A DNA stretch of 64,000 nucleotides from an uncultured Lachnospiraceae bacterium (GCA_910586725.1 CAJUJL010000002.1:1-64000), one strand, 5' to 3'. Shown: positions 9,335 to 18,796, counted from the stretch's first letter. Numbers and translations: made by a program. Notes: a model not told the origin generated them from the sequence alone.

Positions 9335-10210
9335 ATGAATTGGCTGAATAAAAGGCCCAAATATGTGGATTATCTGCTGATTTTAGCAGGGACAGGATGC
9401 ATGGCTCTTTCGATTCAATGGTTTTATGATCCCGTTGGCCTGGTTACGGGAGGGTTTACCGGAATCGCAATCATTGTTAAAATAACAAGCTTATCCGCTA
9501 TGGAAGGCGGCATTCCTCTTTGGTTTACGAATCTGGTATTGAATATTCCCGTGTTTTTGGCGGCTTACAAAATTAAAGGGAAACGGTTTGTCAGCAGAAC
9601 CGGATTCGCGACGGTTCTGCTGTCGGTGTGGCTGTATGTCATACCTGCTCTGGATATGGCGCAGCAGGATGCGATGCTTGCATCTATTTTTGGCGGCGTC
9701 ATATCCGGAATTGGCATAGGATTTGTATTGCTGGCAAGAGCTACAACCGGCGGTACGGATCTGGTGGCGTCTTTAATTCAAAAAAAGCTGCGGCACTATT
9801 CGATTGTTCAGATTATGCTGGTCATTGACGGATTGATCGTTGCCGTTGGATTATATGTTTTTGGACTGCAGGTTGGATTGTATGCGGTGATCGCAATTTA
9901 TATTACATCCAAAGTATCGGATGCATGGATGGAAGGTTTGAAATTCTCCAAAGCGGCATTTATTATTACGAATTGCCACGACCAGGTAGCGTTTGCCCTG
10001 ATGGAACAGCTCAAGCGCGGCGCTACGGGCCTGTACGCAAAAGGGATGTATTCCGGAGAAGAGAAATGTATGCTTTACTGTGTTGTTTCCAAAAAAGAAA
10101 TCGTGGATTTAAAAGAAATCGTTGTTGCAATTGATCCGCGCGCTTTTGTTATTGTATCGGATGCAAAAGAAGTTTTAGGCGAGGGTTTTATAGAATATGG
10201 AAGAATTTGA
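9335..10210 (+). CDS. YitT-family membrane protein (DUF161 + DUF2179)
   Basis: Integral membrane protein of 291 residues. About five to six hydrophobic helices (residues 10-205) form the YitT_membrane domain, with the conserved stretch DPVGLVTGGFTGIAII and the RATTGGTDL block. A soluble DUF2179 domain follows (residues about 210-285; GATGLYAKGMYSG, VVAIDPRAFVIVSDA). Family function is not firmly established; a transporter role is generally assumed. It starts 2 bases after the WecG-like gene and GAGGACAGG precedes the ATG, so the two are probably one transcript. Confidence 0.88.
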   Translation: MNWLNKRPKYVDYLLILAGTGCMALSIQWFYDPVGLVTGGFTGIAIIVKITSLSAMEGGIPLWFTNLVLNIPVFLAAYKIKGKRFVSRTGFATVLLSVWLYVIPALDMAQQDAMLASIFGGVISGIGIGFVLLARATTGGTDLVASLIQKKLRHYSIVQIMLVIDGLIVAVGLYVFGLQVGLYAVIAIYITSKVSDAWMEGLKFSKAAFIITNCHDQVAFALMEQLKRGATGLYAKGMYSGEEKCMLYCVVSKKEIVDLKEIVVAIDPRAFVIVSDAKEVLGEGFIEYGRI

Positions 10211-10304
10211 GAAAATGCATAAAAAATTGTATTTTCTCTTTCTTTTTTTGTGATTTTAGCTTAAAATGCTAGTAGGAATTTTATTTTGGAGAAGGAGAAC
10301 AAAT

Positions 10305-11393
10305 ATGATTTCAAACCAAATACTACAGAATACAATGGATGGGCTAAAGGAAATCACCAAAATTGATTTTGGCGTTCTGGATACGGAGGGTAAAGTATTG
10401 GCCGCTACATTTCCGGATGCGGATCATTATGTGCGGGAAGCCGAAAATTTCGCATCTTCTTCGGCGGATTCGCAGATCATGCATGGGTGTCACTTTTTTA
10501 AGGTGTTTGATGAACGTCAGTTAGAATATGTTCTTCTTGCCAGCGGAGATGGAGACGGCGCGTTTACGATAGGGAAAATGGCTGTTTTTCAGGTTGAAAA
10601 TCTGATCGTAGCGTACAAAGAAAGATTTGACAAAGATAATTTTATTAAGAATTTATTACTGGATAATTTACTTCTGGTCGATATTTATAACCGATCTAAG
10701 AAACTTCATATTGACATGCAGGTTCGTCGGGTGGTATATATCATTGAGACAGATCGTGATAAAGACGGAGGCGATTTAAAAAAAGTAAAGGGCATTTATG
10801 GCGGCAGCACGCAGGACTTTGTAACTGCGGTAGATGAAAAGGACATTATTTTAGTTAAAGAACTTGCGGAGAACGAGACGTACGAGGATTTGAAAAGGAC
10901 GGCTGAAGTGATTTTAAACCTGCTGCGGGGGGAAAGCAAAAAAGCAATTCATATTGCCTACGGCACAATTGTAAAAGAACTCAAGGAAGTGTCACGCTCT
11001 TACAAAGAAGCCAGAATGGCGCTTGATGTTGGTAAGATCTTTTTGCCGGAAAAAAATGTCGTGGCTTACTCGACTTTAGGGATTGGTCGGTTGATTTACC
11101 AGCTTCCCATTCCGCTTTGTAAAATGTTTATCCGGGAGATTTTTGACAATAAATCACCGGATGATTTTGACGCGGAGACGCTGATGACGATCAATAAGTT
11201 TTTTGAAAATAATCTGAACGTATCGGAGACCTCACGGCAGCTTTATATTCACAGAAATACGTTGGTATACCGGTTAGATAAGCTTCAGAAAAGCACAGGT
11301 CTGGATTTGAGAGTATTTGAAGATGCCATTACTTTTAAGATTGCCCTGATGGTTGTAAAATATATGAAATATATGGAGGAATTGAATTACTGA
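10305..11393 (+). CDS. CdaR/PucR-type transcriptional regulator
   Basis: Cytosolic regulator of 362 residues. The N-terminal part (residues 1-130) resembles a ligand-sensing domain (FGVLDTEGKVLAATFPD). The middle has a GGDEF-like/CdaR region with SYKEARMALDVG, and the C-terminus carries a PucR-type helix-turn-helix (NNLNVSETSRQLYIHRNTLVYRLDKLQ). The frame is open from 10266, but AAGGAG at 10293-10298 places the start at the ATG at 10305. It lies 15 bases before ftsE. Which genes it regulates cannot be told from sequence. In the 94-base gap before it there is an imperfect hairpin followed by a T-rich run near 10211-10250, possibly a weak terminator for the YitT gene. Confidence 0.82.
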   Translation: MISNQILQNTMDGLKEITKIDFGVLDTEGKVLAATFPDADHYVREAENFASSSADSQIMHGCHFFKVFDERQLEYVLLASGDGDGAFTIGKMAVFQVENLIVAYKERFDKDNFIKNLLLDNLLLVDIYNRSKKLHIDMQVRRVVYIIETDRDKDGGDLKKVKGIYGGSTQDFVTAVDEKDIILVKELAENETYEDLKRTAEVILNLLRGESKKAIHIAYGTIVKELKEVSRSYKEARMALDVGKIFLPEKNVVAYSTLGIGRLIYQLPIPLCKMFIREIFDNKSPDDFDAETLMTINKFFENNLNVSETSRQLYIHRNTLVYRLDKLQKSTGLDLRVFEDAITFKIALMVVKYMKYMEELNY

Positions 11394-11408
11394 ATACAGG
11401 AGGCATTC

Positions 11409-12089
11409 ATGATTAAGTTGGAACACGTCAGCAAAGCATACTCGGCCGGTATACCGGCTTTGAACGATGTGAATCTGGAGATAGAAGAAGGAGAATTTGT
11501 TTTTGTTGTGGGGGACAGCGGTTCCGGAAAATCGACCTTGATTAAGCTTTTGTTAAAAGAGCTCGAACCCACGGAGGGCATGATTACAATTAACGGCAGA
11601 AAGTTACATACCATCGGACACAGGCAGATCCCTAAATTCAGGAGAAATCTGGGTGTTGTTTTTCAGGATTTCAGATTGTTAAAAGACAGAAATGTATACG
11701 ATAATGTGGCGTTTGCGCAGAGAGTGATCGGCGCGTCTGTCAGGGAATCCCGCAGAAAGGTGCCGCAGATGCTTTCTATGGTTGGTCTTGCGGCAAAGTA
11801 TAAGTCATTTCCCAGGCAGCTTTCCGGAGGAGAGCAGCAGAGAGTGGCAATTGCCAGAGCGCTGGTGAACCGTCCGAAGATCCTTCTTGCCGATGAGCCT
11901 ACCGGTAATCTGGATACGAATAATGCATGGGATATTATGAAACTGTTGGAAGAAATTAATGAGCGGGGGACGACCGTTGTAGTAGTTACTCACAATATGG
12001 AGATTGTAAAAGTAATGAACAAACGCGTAATTACGATAAAGAAAGGCGTCATTATTTCTGATGTAGACGGTGGAAGCGATGAGGATTAG
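11409..12089 (+). CDS. ftsE: cell division ATP-binding protein FtsE
   Basis: ABC ATPase that, with FtsX, couples the division machinery to activation of peptidoglycan hydrolases at the inner face of the membrane. Seen: Walker [11 protein letters not shown]-loop VFQDFRLL, signature [15 protein letters not shown], Walker [13 protein letters not shown], and a switch histidine in VVVTHN. Length 226 is typical. AGGAGG precedes the ATG. The 3' end overlaps the start of ftsX, which indicates coupled translation. Confidence 0.96.
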   Translation: MIKLEHVSKAYSAGIPALNDVNLEIEEGEFVFVVGDSGSGKSTLIKLLLKELEPTEGMITINGRKLHTIGHRQIPKFRRNLGVVFQDFRLLKDRNVYDNVAFAQRVIGASVRESRRKVPQMLSMVGLAAKYKSFPRQLSGGEQQRVAIARALVNRPKILLADEPTGNLDTNNAWDIMKLLEEINERGTTVVVVTHNMEIVKVMNKRVITIKKGVIISDVDGGSDED

Positions 12090-12987
12090 TACCATTGGTT
12101 ATACGATAAAGCAGGGAGTCCGCAATATCTGGAGAAATAAAATGTTTTCTCTTGCATCGATTGCAACGATGTCAGCCTGTATTTTTCTGTTTGGCCTCTT
12201 TTTTGCAATTGTCACGAATTTTCAGGCAATGGTCAAAGAAGCGGAATCGGGCGTGGCGGTGACTGCGTTTTTTGATGAGAATATTACGCAGGAGCAGATT
12301 GATCTGATCGGAGAAGAAATCAGGGCAAGAGCCGAAGTATCCGATTGCAAATTTGTATCCGCAGATGAAGCGTGGACGGGATTTCGGGAACAGTATTTTG
12401 GAGGAAGCGAAGAGGCTGCCGCGAGTTTTGCCGGAGACAATCCGTTGGCTAATTCCGCCAGTTACGCGATTTATATGAACGATGTATCTATGCAGCCGGT
12501 ATTGGTAGATTTTTTAAAGGGTCTTGACGGTGTGCGCGATGTGAGGCATTCCGCTACGGTAGCCAATACGCTTTCTGATTTTAACAGTTTAATCGGGTAT
12601 ATTTCCGTAGGCATTATTCTGATTTTGTTTTTAGTGGCAATCTTTTTGATTAGCAATACGGTAACGACCGGAATTGCAGTTCGCCGGGATGAAATCGGAA
12701 TTATGAAACTGATTGGCGCAACCGATTCGTTTGTTCGCGCTCCGTTTATTGTGGAGGGAATTTTGATCGGGCTGATCGGAGCGATACTGCCGCTTGCGCT
12801 TTTGTATTTGCTGTATAACAGGATCGTGATCTATATTGAAGAAAAGTTTAGCTTTATAGGAAGCCTGATTTCTTTTGTTCCGGCAGAAGGAGTATTCCAT
12901 ACTTTAGTCCCCGTGGCTCTGGCGCTTGGCGTGGGCATTGGTTTTCTGGGCAGCAGAATTACCATTCGCAAACATTTAAAAGTATAG
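12079..12987 (+). CDS. ftsX: cell division permease-like protein FtsX
   Basis: Membrane partner of FtsE, about 302 residues. It has an N-terminal helix (about 25-50), a roughly 120-residue extracellular domain, and three further helices in the C-terminal FtsX domain (about 170-300; GIAVRRDEIGIMKLIGAT). Two starts are possible: a GTG at 12070 and the ATG at 12079. I prefer the ATG because it gives the family-like N-terminus [13 protein letters not shown]; both overlap the end of ftsE. In Firmicutes this complex commonly activates CwlO/PcsB-type hydrolases; none is adjacent here, and the next gene encodes a processing protease. Confidence 0.93.
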   Translation: MRISTIGYTIKQGVRNIWRNKMFSLASIATMSACIFLFGLFFAIVTNFQAMVKEAESGVAVTAFFDENITQEQIDLIGEEIRARAEVSDCKFVSADEAWTGFREQYFGGSEEAAASFAGDNPLANSASYAIYMNDVSMQPVLVDFLKGLDGVRDVRHSATVANTLSDFNSLIGYISVGIILILFLVAIFLISNTVTTGIAVRRDEIGIMKLIGATDSFVRAPFIVEGILIGLIGAILPLALLYLLYNRIVIYIEEKFSFIGSLISFVPAEGVFHTLVPVALALGVGIGFLGSRITIRKHLKV

Positions 12988-13032
12988 CGGATGCAGATTG
13001 AGACATATGGAATGATTGGGGCAGGAAAAACG

Positions 13033-13082
13033 TATAATGTAAGGTGAGAGCCTTGGAAAATCCCTGCCAGGATATGGTAGGG
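13033..13082 (+). promoter_or_regulatory. possible -10 box and leader hairpin before the S41 protease gene
   Basis: In the 137-base gap between ftsX and the protease gene there is a TATAAT at 13033-13038 without a convincing -35 box. It is followed by an 8-bp hairpin (CCCTGCCA/TGGTAGGG with one G-U pair, 13062-13082). The hairpin could end ftsX transcription or attenuate the downstream gene, but the following T-run is poor. Confidence 0.35.
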
Positions 13083-13124
13083 AATTTCTGTATTTTACCG
13101 TTTGGTTTTGGAAAGGATTGGATC

Positions 13125-14408
13125 ATGATGGATTATGAAGAGATAAAAGAAGACGGCGAAGAAAAAGAAGCGTCAGGCGGGTTTGCAAAAGGCGTGATAA
13201 CGGGAATTTTCGGAACCGTTCTGGCGTTTGCGGCGGTGATTGCCATAGTTACAATTGTTTTTGGCAACTTAATTATCATTCAACCGAAAGGAGAGCTTTC
13301 AGGCGGGAAGAAAACAGTTTTGAGCGACGATGTGCTGCATAAGGTAAATGAACTGATCGGATATATCCACTTGTATTTTTATGACGATGTGGAAGAAGAA
13401 CAGCTCGCAGAGGGGATTTATTCCGGACTGCTGGAAGGCCTGGATGATGAATACACCGAGTACTATACGGCAGCGGAGTATGAAAATTTACAGATCAGCG
13501 CCACGCAGAATTATTACGGCATTGGAGCCGGACTGTTGCAGGATAAGGACACCATGCAGGTCACAATTACCCATGTCTACGAAGGGTCTCCGGCGGAAGC
13601 CGCAGGGCTGAAGGACGAAGATACGATAGTAATGGTGGAAGATATTGAAGCTGCGAGCATGGATCTTTCCGATCTCGTTACGCATATACGCGGAGAGGAG
13701 GGAACCTCGGTACATCTTAAAATTCAAAGGGATGGAGAGGAGGATGATCTGGAGTACGATGTAAAGCGTGCAAATATAGATCTCCCTACAGTAGAACATA
13801 AAATGCTGGATGGCAAAATCGGCTATCTCCGTATTCTGGATTTTGGCGCGCCGACAGTCGGGCAGTTTGAGAAAGCAGTTGAATCGCTTGCGTTGGAAGG
13901 CATGCAGGCGATGATTTTAGACGTCAGAGATAATCCGGGAGGCATGATTACTTCCGTTACAGAGATCTTAGATAAGATTCTGCCGGAGGGCACGGTCGTA
14001 TATACACAGGATAAATATGGAAAACGCCAGGATTACACTTCGGATGGCGCGACCAAAATGGACTATCCGATTGCAGTGCTGATCAATGGCAGCAGCGCCA
14101 GCGCAGCGGAGATTTTAGCCGGAGCGATCCGTGATTTTGATTATGGCGCCCTGATCGGTACAAAGACGTTTGGAAAAGGCGTTGTTCAGACGATTCTTTC
14201 GTTGTCCGATGGAGATGCGATTAAATTGACGACAGCAAAGTATTTTACGCCCAAAGGCGAAAATATTCATGGAACGGGGATTGAGCCTGATATTGAACTG
14301 GAGTTTGAATACCAGGGTGACGTTTCGAAAGACTATGAGGAGCTCAAGGACAATCAGGTATTAAAGGCAATAGAAGTGTTAAATGAGGAGATTTCTGTAC
14401 AACAATGA
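13125..14408 (+). CDS. S41-family C-terminal processing protease
   Basis: Membrane-anchored periplasm-facing protease of the CtpA/CtpB family, a Ser-Lys dyad enzyme that trims or degrades exported proteins. The frame is open from 13044, but AAAGGA at 13112-13117 fits the ATG at 13125, giving 427 residues. Seen in order: an acidic cytoplasmic N-terminus, one membrane helix (about 22-52), a PDZ domain (about 120-220; GIGAGL, GSPAEAAGL) and the S41 catalytic domain. The catalytic pair is Ser324 (NGSSASAAE) and Lys351 (TFGKGVVQT). It overlaps the VanZ gene by four bases (ATGA). Confidence 0.92.
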   Translation: MMDYEEIKEDGEEKEASGGFAKGVITGIFGTVLAFAAVIAIVTIVFGNLIIIQPKGELSGGKKTVLSDDVLHKVNELIGYIHLYFYDDVEEEQLAEGIYSGLLEGLDDEYTEYYTAAEYENLQISATQNYYGIGAGLLQDKDTMQVTITHVYEGSPAEAAGLKDEDTIVMVEDIEAASMDLSDLVTHIRGEEGTSVHLKIQRDGEEDDLEYDVKRANIDLPTVEHKMLDGKIGYLRILDFGAPTVGQFEKAVESLALEGMQAMILDVRDNPGGMITSVTEILDKILPEGTVVYTQDKYGKRQDYTSDGATKMDYPIAVLINGSSASAAEILAGAIRDFDYGALIGTKTFGKGVVQTILSLSDGDAIKLTTAKYFTPKGENIHGTGIEPDIELEFEYQGDVSKDYEELKDNQVLKAIEVLNEEISVQQ

Positions 14409-14893
14409 GAATGACGGAACACAAAAGAAGGTATTTGTGGCTGGCTGCGGCTGTTATCTGGATGGCGCTGATTTTTCATTTTTCAAATCAGAAGGCGGTA
14501 AAATCCAGTGAAATCAGCGGATCGCTTACGTATCGGATCGCAAAAGGAATCGATCAGGCATTTTGCCTGGAATTTGATGAAGACACATTAAAGCAGTATG
14601 CGCGGGCGCTGGAACATCCGGTGCGCAAAGCGGCGCATATGACGGAATATGCCGTTTTGGCATGGATCTTTCTCGGAAACTGCATGCAGTATCCGTACTT
14701 TCGGAGAAAATGTTATATATGGGCAGGAATGCTGGCGGCGCTTTATGCGGCGACAGATGAATTTCATCAGCTCTTTATCGAGGGGCGTTCCGGAGAACTG
14801 AAGGATGTGGCAATTGATAGCACGGGCGCCCTTTTAGGGTTGCTTCTGGCTTTCATTTTTCATAAATTAATAAAAAATAAAAGAAAGAGGTGA
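14405..14893 (+). CDS. VanZ-family membrane protein
   Basis: Small membrane protein of 162 residues with about four hydrophobic helices. Conserved VanZ features are FHFSNQKAVKSS after the first helix, HPVRKAAHMTEYAVLA, and TDEFHQLFIEGRSGELKDVAIDSTGA. VanZ confers low-level teicoplanin resistance in enterococci, but most family members have no established role and the context gives no glycopeptide resistance genes. It overlaps the protease gene by ATGA, and its own last bases form the ribosome site of prfB. Confidence 0.88.
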   Translation: MRMTEHKRRYLWLAAAVIWMALIFHFSNQKAVKSSEISGSLTYRIAKGIDQAFCLEFDEDTLKQYARALEHPVRKAAHMTEYAVLAWIFLGNCMQYPYFRRKCYIWAGMLAALYAATDEFHQLFIEGRSGELKDVAIDSTGALLGLLLAFIFHKLIKNKRKR

Positions 14894-14898
14894 AGTTA

Positions 14899-16036
14899 AT
14901 GGTAGAGTTGGATGCATTGAAATCAAAATTGAGTTTCTACAGAGAACCATTAGTGGAAGTGAGGGATTCACTTTGACTTAGCTGTCAAAGAACAGAAGAT
15001 ACAGGAACTGGAAAAGGAGATGGAAGCTCCTGATTTTTGGGATGACGTGGAATTATCCCAGCAGAAAATGAAACAATTAAAAAGTCTGAAAGATGACGTA
15101 ATGACATTTGCAGCATTAAAGGGACAGTTTGAAGATATTGAAACTTTAATTGAAATGGCAAATGAAGAAGAAGACGCTTCCCTGGTGGAAGAAGCGGAAG
15201 CTGAGTTTTTGGAATTTGAAGAAACTTTTGAAAGCATTCGGATGAAAACGCTTTTGTCCGGAGAGTATGATAAGGACAATGCGATTTTATCTCTTCATGC
15301 GGGAGCGGGGGGAACGGAGTCCTGTGATTGGGCGGCAATGCTGTACCGGATGTTTACCAGATGGGCGTCTGACAAAGGATTTGGCGTGGAGGTGCTGGAT
15401 TCTCTGGATGGAGATGAAGCGGGCATCAAGTCCATAACATTTCAGGTCAACGGAGAAAATGCGTATGGCTGTTTGAAGTCGGAAAGAGGAGTGCACCGTC
15501 TGGTGCGGATTTCGCCCTTTAATGCGGCAGGAAAGCGGCAGACGTCATTTGTATCCTGTGACGTTATGCCGGATATTGAAGAGGATATTGATATTGAAAT
15601 CAATGACGACGATATACGCGTGGATACGTATCGTTCCAGCGGCGCCGGCGGGCAGCATATTAATAAGACGTCTTCGGCAATCCGTATTACGCATTTTCCC
15701 ACCGGAATTGTTGTACAATGCCAGAACGAACGCTCACAGCATATGAATAAAGATAAAGCGATGCAGATGTTAAAATCCAGGCTTTATCTGTTAAAACAGC
15801 AGGAAAACGCGCAGAAAGCGGCCGGGATTCGGGGCGAAGTGACGGAAATTGGCTGGGGCAATCAGATACGTTCTTATGTTATGCAGCCCTATACGATGGT
15901 GAAAGATCACCGTACCGGAGTAGAGACGGGCAACGTGGACAATGTTATGGATGGAAAAATTGACATATTTATCAATGGTTATTTAAAATGGCTGTCTTTG
16001 GGCTGTCCGAAGAATTTGGCGGGCAGCGATGAATAA
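14899..16036 (+). CDS. prfB: peptide chain release factor 2 (programmed +1 frameshift)
   Basis: RF2 recognises UGA and UAA stops and triggers peptidyl-tRNA hydrolysis. The gene lies in two frames: codons 1-25 run from the ATG at 14899 to CTT at 14971-14973, followed by an in-frame TGA at 14974-14976. Shifting +1 to read GAC at 14975 opens the rest, giving about 378 residues. The site CTTTGAC with an upstream SD-like GTGAGGGA is the classic RF2 autoregulation signal. The stop-codon recognition tripeptide SPF (RISPFNAAG) and the catalytic GGQ (GAGGQHINKT) are present. AGAGGTGA serves as ribosome site and overlaps the end of the VanZ gene. A single-frame gene caller would lose the first 25 codons. 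Confidence 0.95.
14959..14977 (+). promoter_or_regulatory. prfB recoding (frameshift) site
   Basis: An SD-like GTGAGGGA precedes CTT TGA C. Low RF2 slows termination at the TGA, letting the ribosome slip +1 on CTT; this is established for bacterial prfB. The spacer is slightly different from the E. coli arrangement but the elements are in the same order. Confidence 0.9.
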
Positions 16037-16056
16037 ATGGCGAGGGGGACGGGGTT

Positions 16057-17013
16057 GTGCATGCGAAAGGTGAGTATTGCAATTGTCTGCTTTCAAGGAA
16101 GGAAATGGATGCAAAGGAGGGCAGTGAGAGACAGAGTGACGAGGGGGTTGTCTATCGCTGTCCGGCCTGTGGCGCAGAAATGGTAACCAATCAGACAACG
16201 GTGGCGTCATTTTGTTATTATTGTCACAATCCGGTTGTATTGAGCGGGAGGCTAAGCCGGGATATGCTTCCGGATCAGGTGATTCCATTTTCCGTAGACC
16301 GTTCAGAGGCGAAAAAACTGTTTTTGAATTTTTTTCAAAGAAAGAAATTTATACCAAAAGAGTTTTTTGACTATAAACAGATGGATCATCTGACTGGCGT
16401 TTATTTTCCTTATTGGGTTTATGAAGTGTATATGCGGGGCAGCATGAAAGCAAAAGGCATAAAGAACCGGGTTTGGAGAAGAGGCAAACGGGAGTTTCGT
16501 GAGATCCGGTTTTATGAGGTTGAGAGGTCTGGAGGCATTCAACTGGGAAATATAGCGCGGCAGGCTTCGAATAAAGCAGGTTATGAACTTATAAAAGATG
16601 TGCTGCCATATCGTCTGGAAGATGCAAAGCCGTTTCACTTTGATTTTTTGTCGGAAGTTTTCGCGGAAAAAGGAGATATTGATAAGGATCAGATTCGGGA
16701 GAAAATGGAGCGGGACGGGGAGAAATATGCAGATGATATGCTGCGGGAATCTGCAAATAATTATGAGACAATTACGGATATGGAGACTTGTTATTCCAAT
16801 AAAAAGGATAAGCTAAGCAGTATTCTGTTTCCGGTCTGGACGCTGACATACCATGGAAAAAACAATTCTACTTATTATTATTCCATGAACGGACAGACGA
16901 AAAAAGTATATGGAAAACTTCCCATTGATTATAAAAAAATAGCGATTATTTCGTTAATGTGGGGATTGATTGTGTTTTTGGTTGTAATTGCGGGAGGATA
17001 TATTTTATGGTAA
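16057..17013 (+). CDS. zinc-ribbon membrane protein, function unknown
   Basis: A 318-residue protein I do not recognise by function. It has a zinc ribbon of the C-x2-C-x14-C-x2-C type (Cys35, Cys38, Cys53, Cys56) and two further N-terminal cysteines (Cys8, Cys10). A charged middle region carries FPYWVYEVYMRGSMKAKG and FPVWTLTYHGKNNSTYYYSMNGQT, and one C-terminal membrane helix (about 290-315) ends the protein. The stretch FPxWxxTY...YYYSMNGQT recurs in clostridial zinc-ribbon proteins sometimes mislabelled as helicase-related. The start is a GTG with a purine-rich GAGGGGG 8 bases upstream; an ATG at 16105 is an alternative that would keep the zinc ribbon. It overlaps the next gene, so the two membrane proteins are probably partners. 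Confidence 0.65.
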   Translation: MHAKGEYCNCLLSRKEMDAKEGSERQSDEGVVYRCPACGAEMVTNQTTVASFCYYCHNPVVLSGRLSRDMLPDQVIPFSVDRSEAKKLFLNFFQRKKFIPKEFFDYKQMDHLTGVYFPYWVYEVYMRGSMKAKGIKNRVWRRGKREFREIRFYEVERSGGIQLGNIARQASNKAGYELIKDVLPYRLEDAKPFHFDFLSEVFAEKGDIDKDQIREKMERDGEKYADDMLRESANNYETITDMETCYSNKKDKLSSILFPVWTLTYHGKNNSTYYYSMNGQTKKVYGKLPIDYKKIAIISLMWGLIVFLVVIAGGYILW

Positions 17014-17519
17014 AAAATAAAATGAAGATAAAATGGCTGTTTATATGCGTAGCGCTGTGCGCGTTATGGATTCTTTTTTGGAAACTGGAAATCAGCGGCG
17101 CAAATGAATTAGAGACCGGGGATATTGCAACAGGAGAAGAAATGGACGAACCGGACATGCCGTACGAACCCTTTTTTTTCGATGAAGATGAGAAGGCCGT
17201 AAAGAGAGAGCCGACAGCGAGAGAAATGATTTTTGCTTTGGCTGCCGCGGTTTTGGCCGGAGGAATTGCATTTGCGGTAACTTTGAAAAAGAACCGTTTC
17301 TATTGGATCACATATCAATATGACATTCATACACAAGGATTCTTTTTGCCAAGAAAGAGAGAAAATCGTTTGATTAACCAGACCGTTTCTCACAGAAAGC
17401 TGTTACGGGAAGATAAAAGCACAGACACGTACAGGAGAAGAAAACGATCGTCGCGCCGCAGTAACCGCAATGACAGGAAATTTTACAACAGAGCGAGCAG
17501 AATGTGGCTGAAATTGTGA
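17007..17519 (+). CDS. small two-helix membrane protein, function unknown
   Basis: 170 residues, no recognised family. An N-terminal helix (about 8-26) is followed by a short acidic extracellular-type segment (about 27-70, rich in Asp/Glu). A second helix (about 74-92) is followed by a strongly basic cytoplasmic tail (RRRKRSSRRSNRNDRK). The open frame reaches back to 16959, but GGGAGGA at 16992-16998 points to the ATG at 17007, overlapping the stop of the zinc-ribbon gene. The acidic loop and basic tail suggest the topology, but no enzymatic motif is present. Confidence 0.6.
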   Translation: MVKNKMKIKWLFICVALCALWILFWKLEISGANELETGDIATGEEMDEPDMPYEPFFFDEDEKAVKREPTAREMIFALAAAVLAGGIAFAVTLKKNRFYWITYQYDIHTQGFFLPRKRENRLINQTVSHRKLLREDKSTDTYRRRKRSSRRSNRNDRKFYNRASRMWLKL

Positions 17520-17527
17520 AAAATAAG

Positions 17528-17556
17528 TTGCAACGCCATTTAGATTGTGATATAAA
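17528..17556 (+). promoter_or_regulatory. promoter of the hom-lysC-pyr gene cluster
   Basis: TTGCAA at 17528-17533, exactly 17 bases, then TATAAA at 17551-17556 with an extended -10 (TGA directly upstream). Predicted start near 17563 leaves only about 35 bases of leader, too short for a T-box or riboswitch. Confidence 0.7.
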
Positions 17557-17596
17557 ATGAAAGAAGTGCGTAGAACAATTCGGATTGGAGGATATT

Positions 17597-18796
17597 ATGA
17601 TAAAAGCAGCGGTTATGGGATATGGGACGATCGGGTCCGGCGTAGTGGAGGTGCTGCAAATTAACCAAAAGAGCATTGCCGGAAAGGCCGGAGACGGAAT
17701 AGAGATTAAATATGTCCTGGATTTGAGAGATTTTCCGGGAGATCCCATTCAAGATAAAGTAGTGCATGATGTAAATGTAATTGTTCAGGATCCGGAGATA
17801 AAAATTGTCGTTGAGACAATGGGAGGCGTGGAACCTGCCTATACGTTTGTCAAAGCTATGCTGGAAGCCGGCAAACATGTTACGACATCCAACAAAGCGC
17901 TTGTGGCGGACAAAGGAGCGGAACTCATTGCGCTTGCAAAGGAAAAGAATGTGAATTTTTTGTTTGAAGCCAGCGTAGGAGGCGGCATTCCCATTATCCG
18001 TCCGTTAAATTCTTCTTTGACGGCGGATGAAATCGAAGAGATTACAGGTATTTTAAATGGCACGACAAATTATATGATGACGAAGATGGCAAACGACGGC
18101 CTGGAATTTGAGGATGTTTTAAAAGACGCGCAGGAGAGAGGCTATGCCGAAAAAGATCCGACGGCAGATGTGGAAGGATATGACGCATGCAGAAAGATCG
18201 CTATTCTGACTTCTTTAGTCTGTGGACAGCAGGTGGATTTTCATGATATTCATACGGAAGGAATTACTAAGATTTCTGCGTCGGATATAAAATATGCCGC
18301 AAAAATGGGGCGTTCGATTAAGCTTTTGGCGTCCAGCAGGAAGACGCGGGACGGTTATCAGGCGATGGTGGCTCCGTTTATGCTTTCACCGGCACATCCC
18401 TTATATAATGTAAATGATGTGTTTAATGCCGTTTTTGTAAGGGGAAATGTTCTGGGCGACGCCATGTTTTATGGCAGCGGCGCAGGAAAACTTCCGACAG
18501 CGTCTGCCGTTGTGGCGGACATGATTGATATTGCAAAACACTTAGACAGTAATATATGGGTGGAATGGAGTTCTAAAAAGCTGACGCTTTCAGACTTTAA
18601 AGAAGCTGAAAATGTATTTTTTGTACGCACGTCTTCCGGTAAAGAAATAATAGAAAAAGTATTTGGAAGCGTAGATTATATCGACGCGGGCATAGAAGGA
18701 GAATGCGGATTTGTAACAGAATGCATGACGGAAGATGCGTTTGCCGAAAAAGTATCGGAAATTAAAGCATTATCCGTGATACGTGTTGGAAAATAA
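17597..18796 (+). CDS. hom: homoserine dehydrogenase
   Basis: NAD(P)-dependent reduction of aspartate semialdehyde to homoserine, the branch point to threonine and methionine. The Rossmann motif GYGTIGSG is at residues 8-15. Family blocks VGGGIPIIRPL, GILNGTTNYMMTKM and DPTADVEGYDACRKIAIL are present. The C-terminal 60 residues look like a short ACT-type regulatory domain (FFVRTSS, FVTECMTEDAF), consistent with threonine feedback. GGAGG at 17587-17591 chooses the ATG at 17597 over the frame-open start at 17585. First gene of a probable seven-gene transcript with the kinase-like and pyrimidine genes that follow. Confidence 0.95.
   Translation: MIKAAVMGYGTIGSGVVEVLQINQKSIAGKAGDGIEIKYVLDLRDFPGDPIQDKVVHDVNVIVQDPEIKIVVETMGGVEPAYTFVKAMLEAGKHVTTSNKALVADKGAELIALAKEKNVNFLFEASVGGGIPIIRPLNSSLTADEIEEITGILNGTTNYMMTKMANDGLEFEDVLKDAQERGYAEKDPTADVEGYDACRKIAILTSLVCGQQVDFHDIHTEGITKISASDIKYAAKMGRSIKLLASSRKTRDGYQAMVAPFMLSPAHPLYNVNDVFNAVFVRGNVLGDAMFYGSGAGKLPTASAVVADMIDIAKHLDSNIWVEWSSKKLTLSDFKEAENVFFVRTSSGKEIIEKVFGSVDYIDAGIEGECGFVTECMTEDAFAEKVSEIKALSVIRVGK

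Noticed and set aside
17520..17596. Possible T-box or riboswitch before homoserine dehydrogenase
   Set aside because: The gap is only 77 bases and the promoter uses most of it; no room for the structure.
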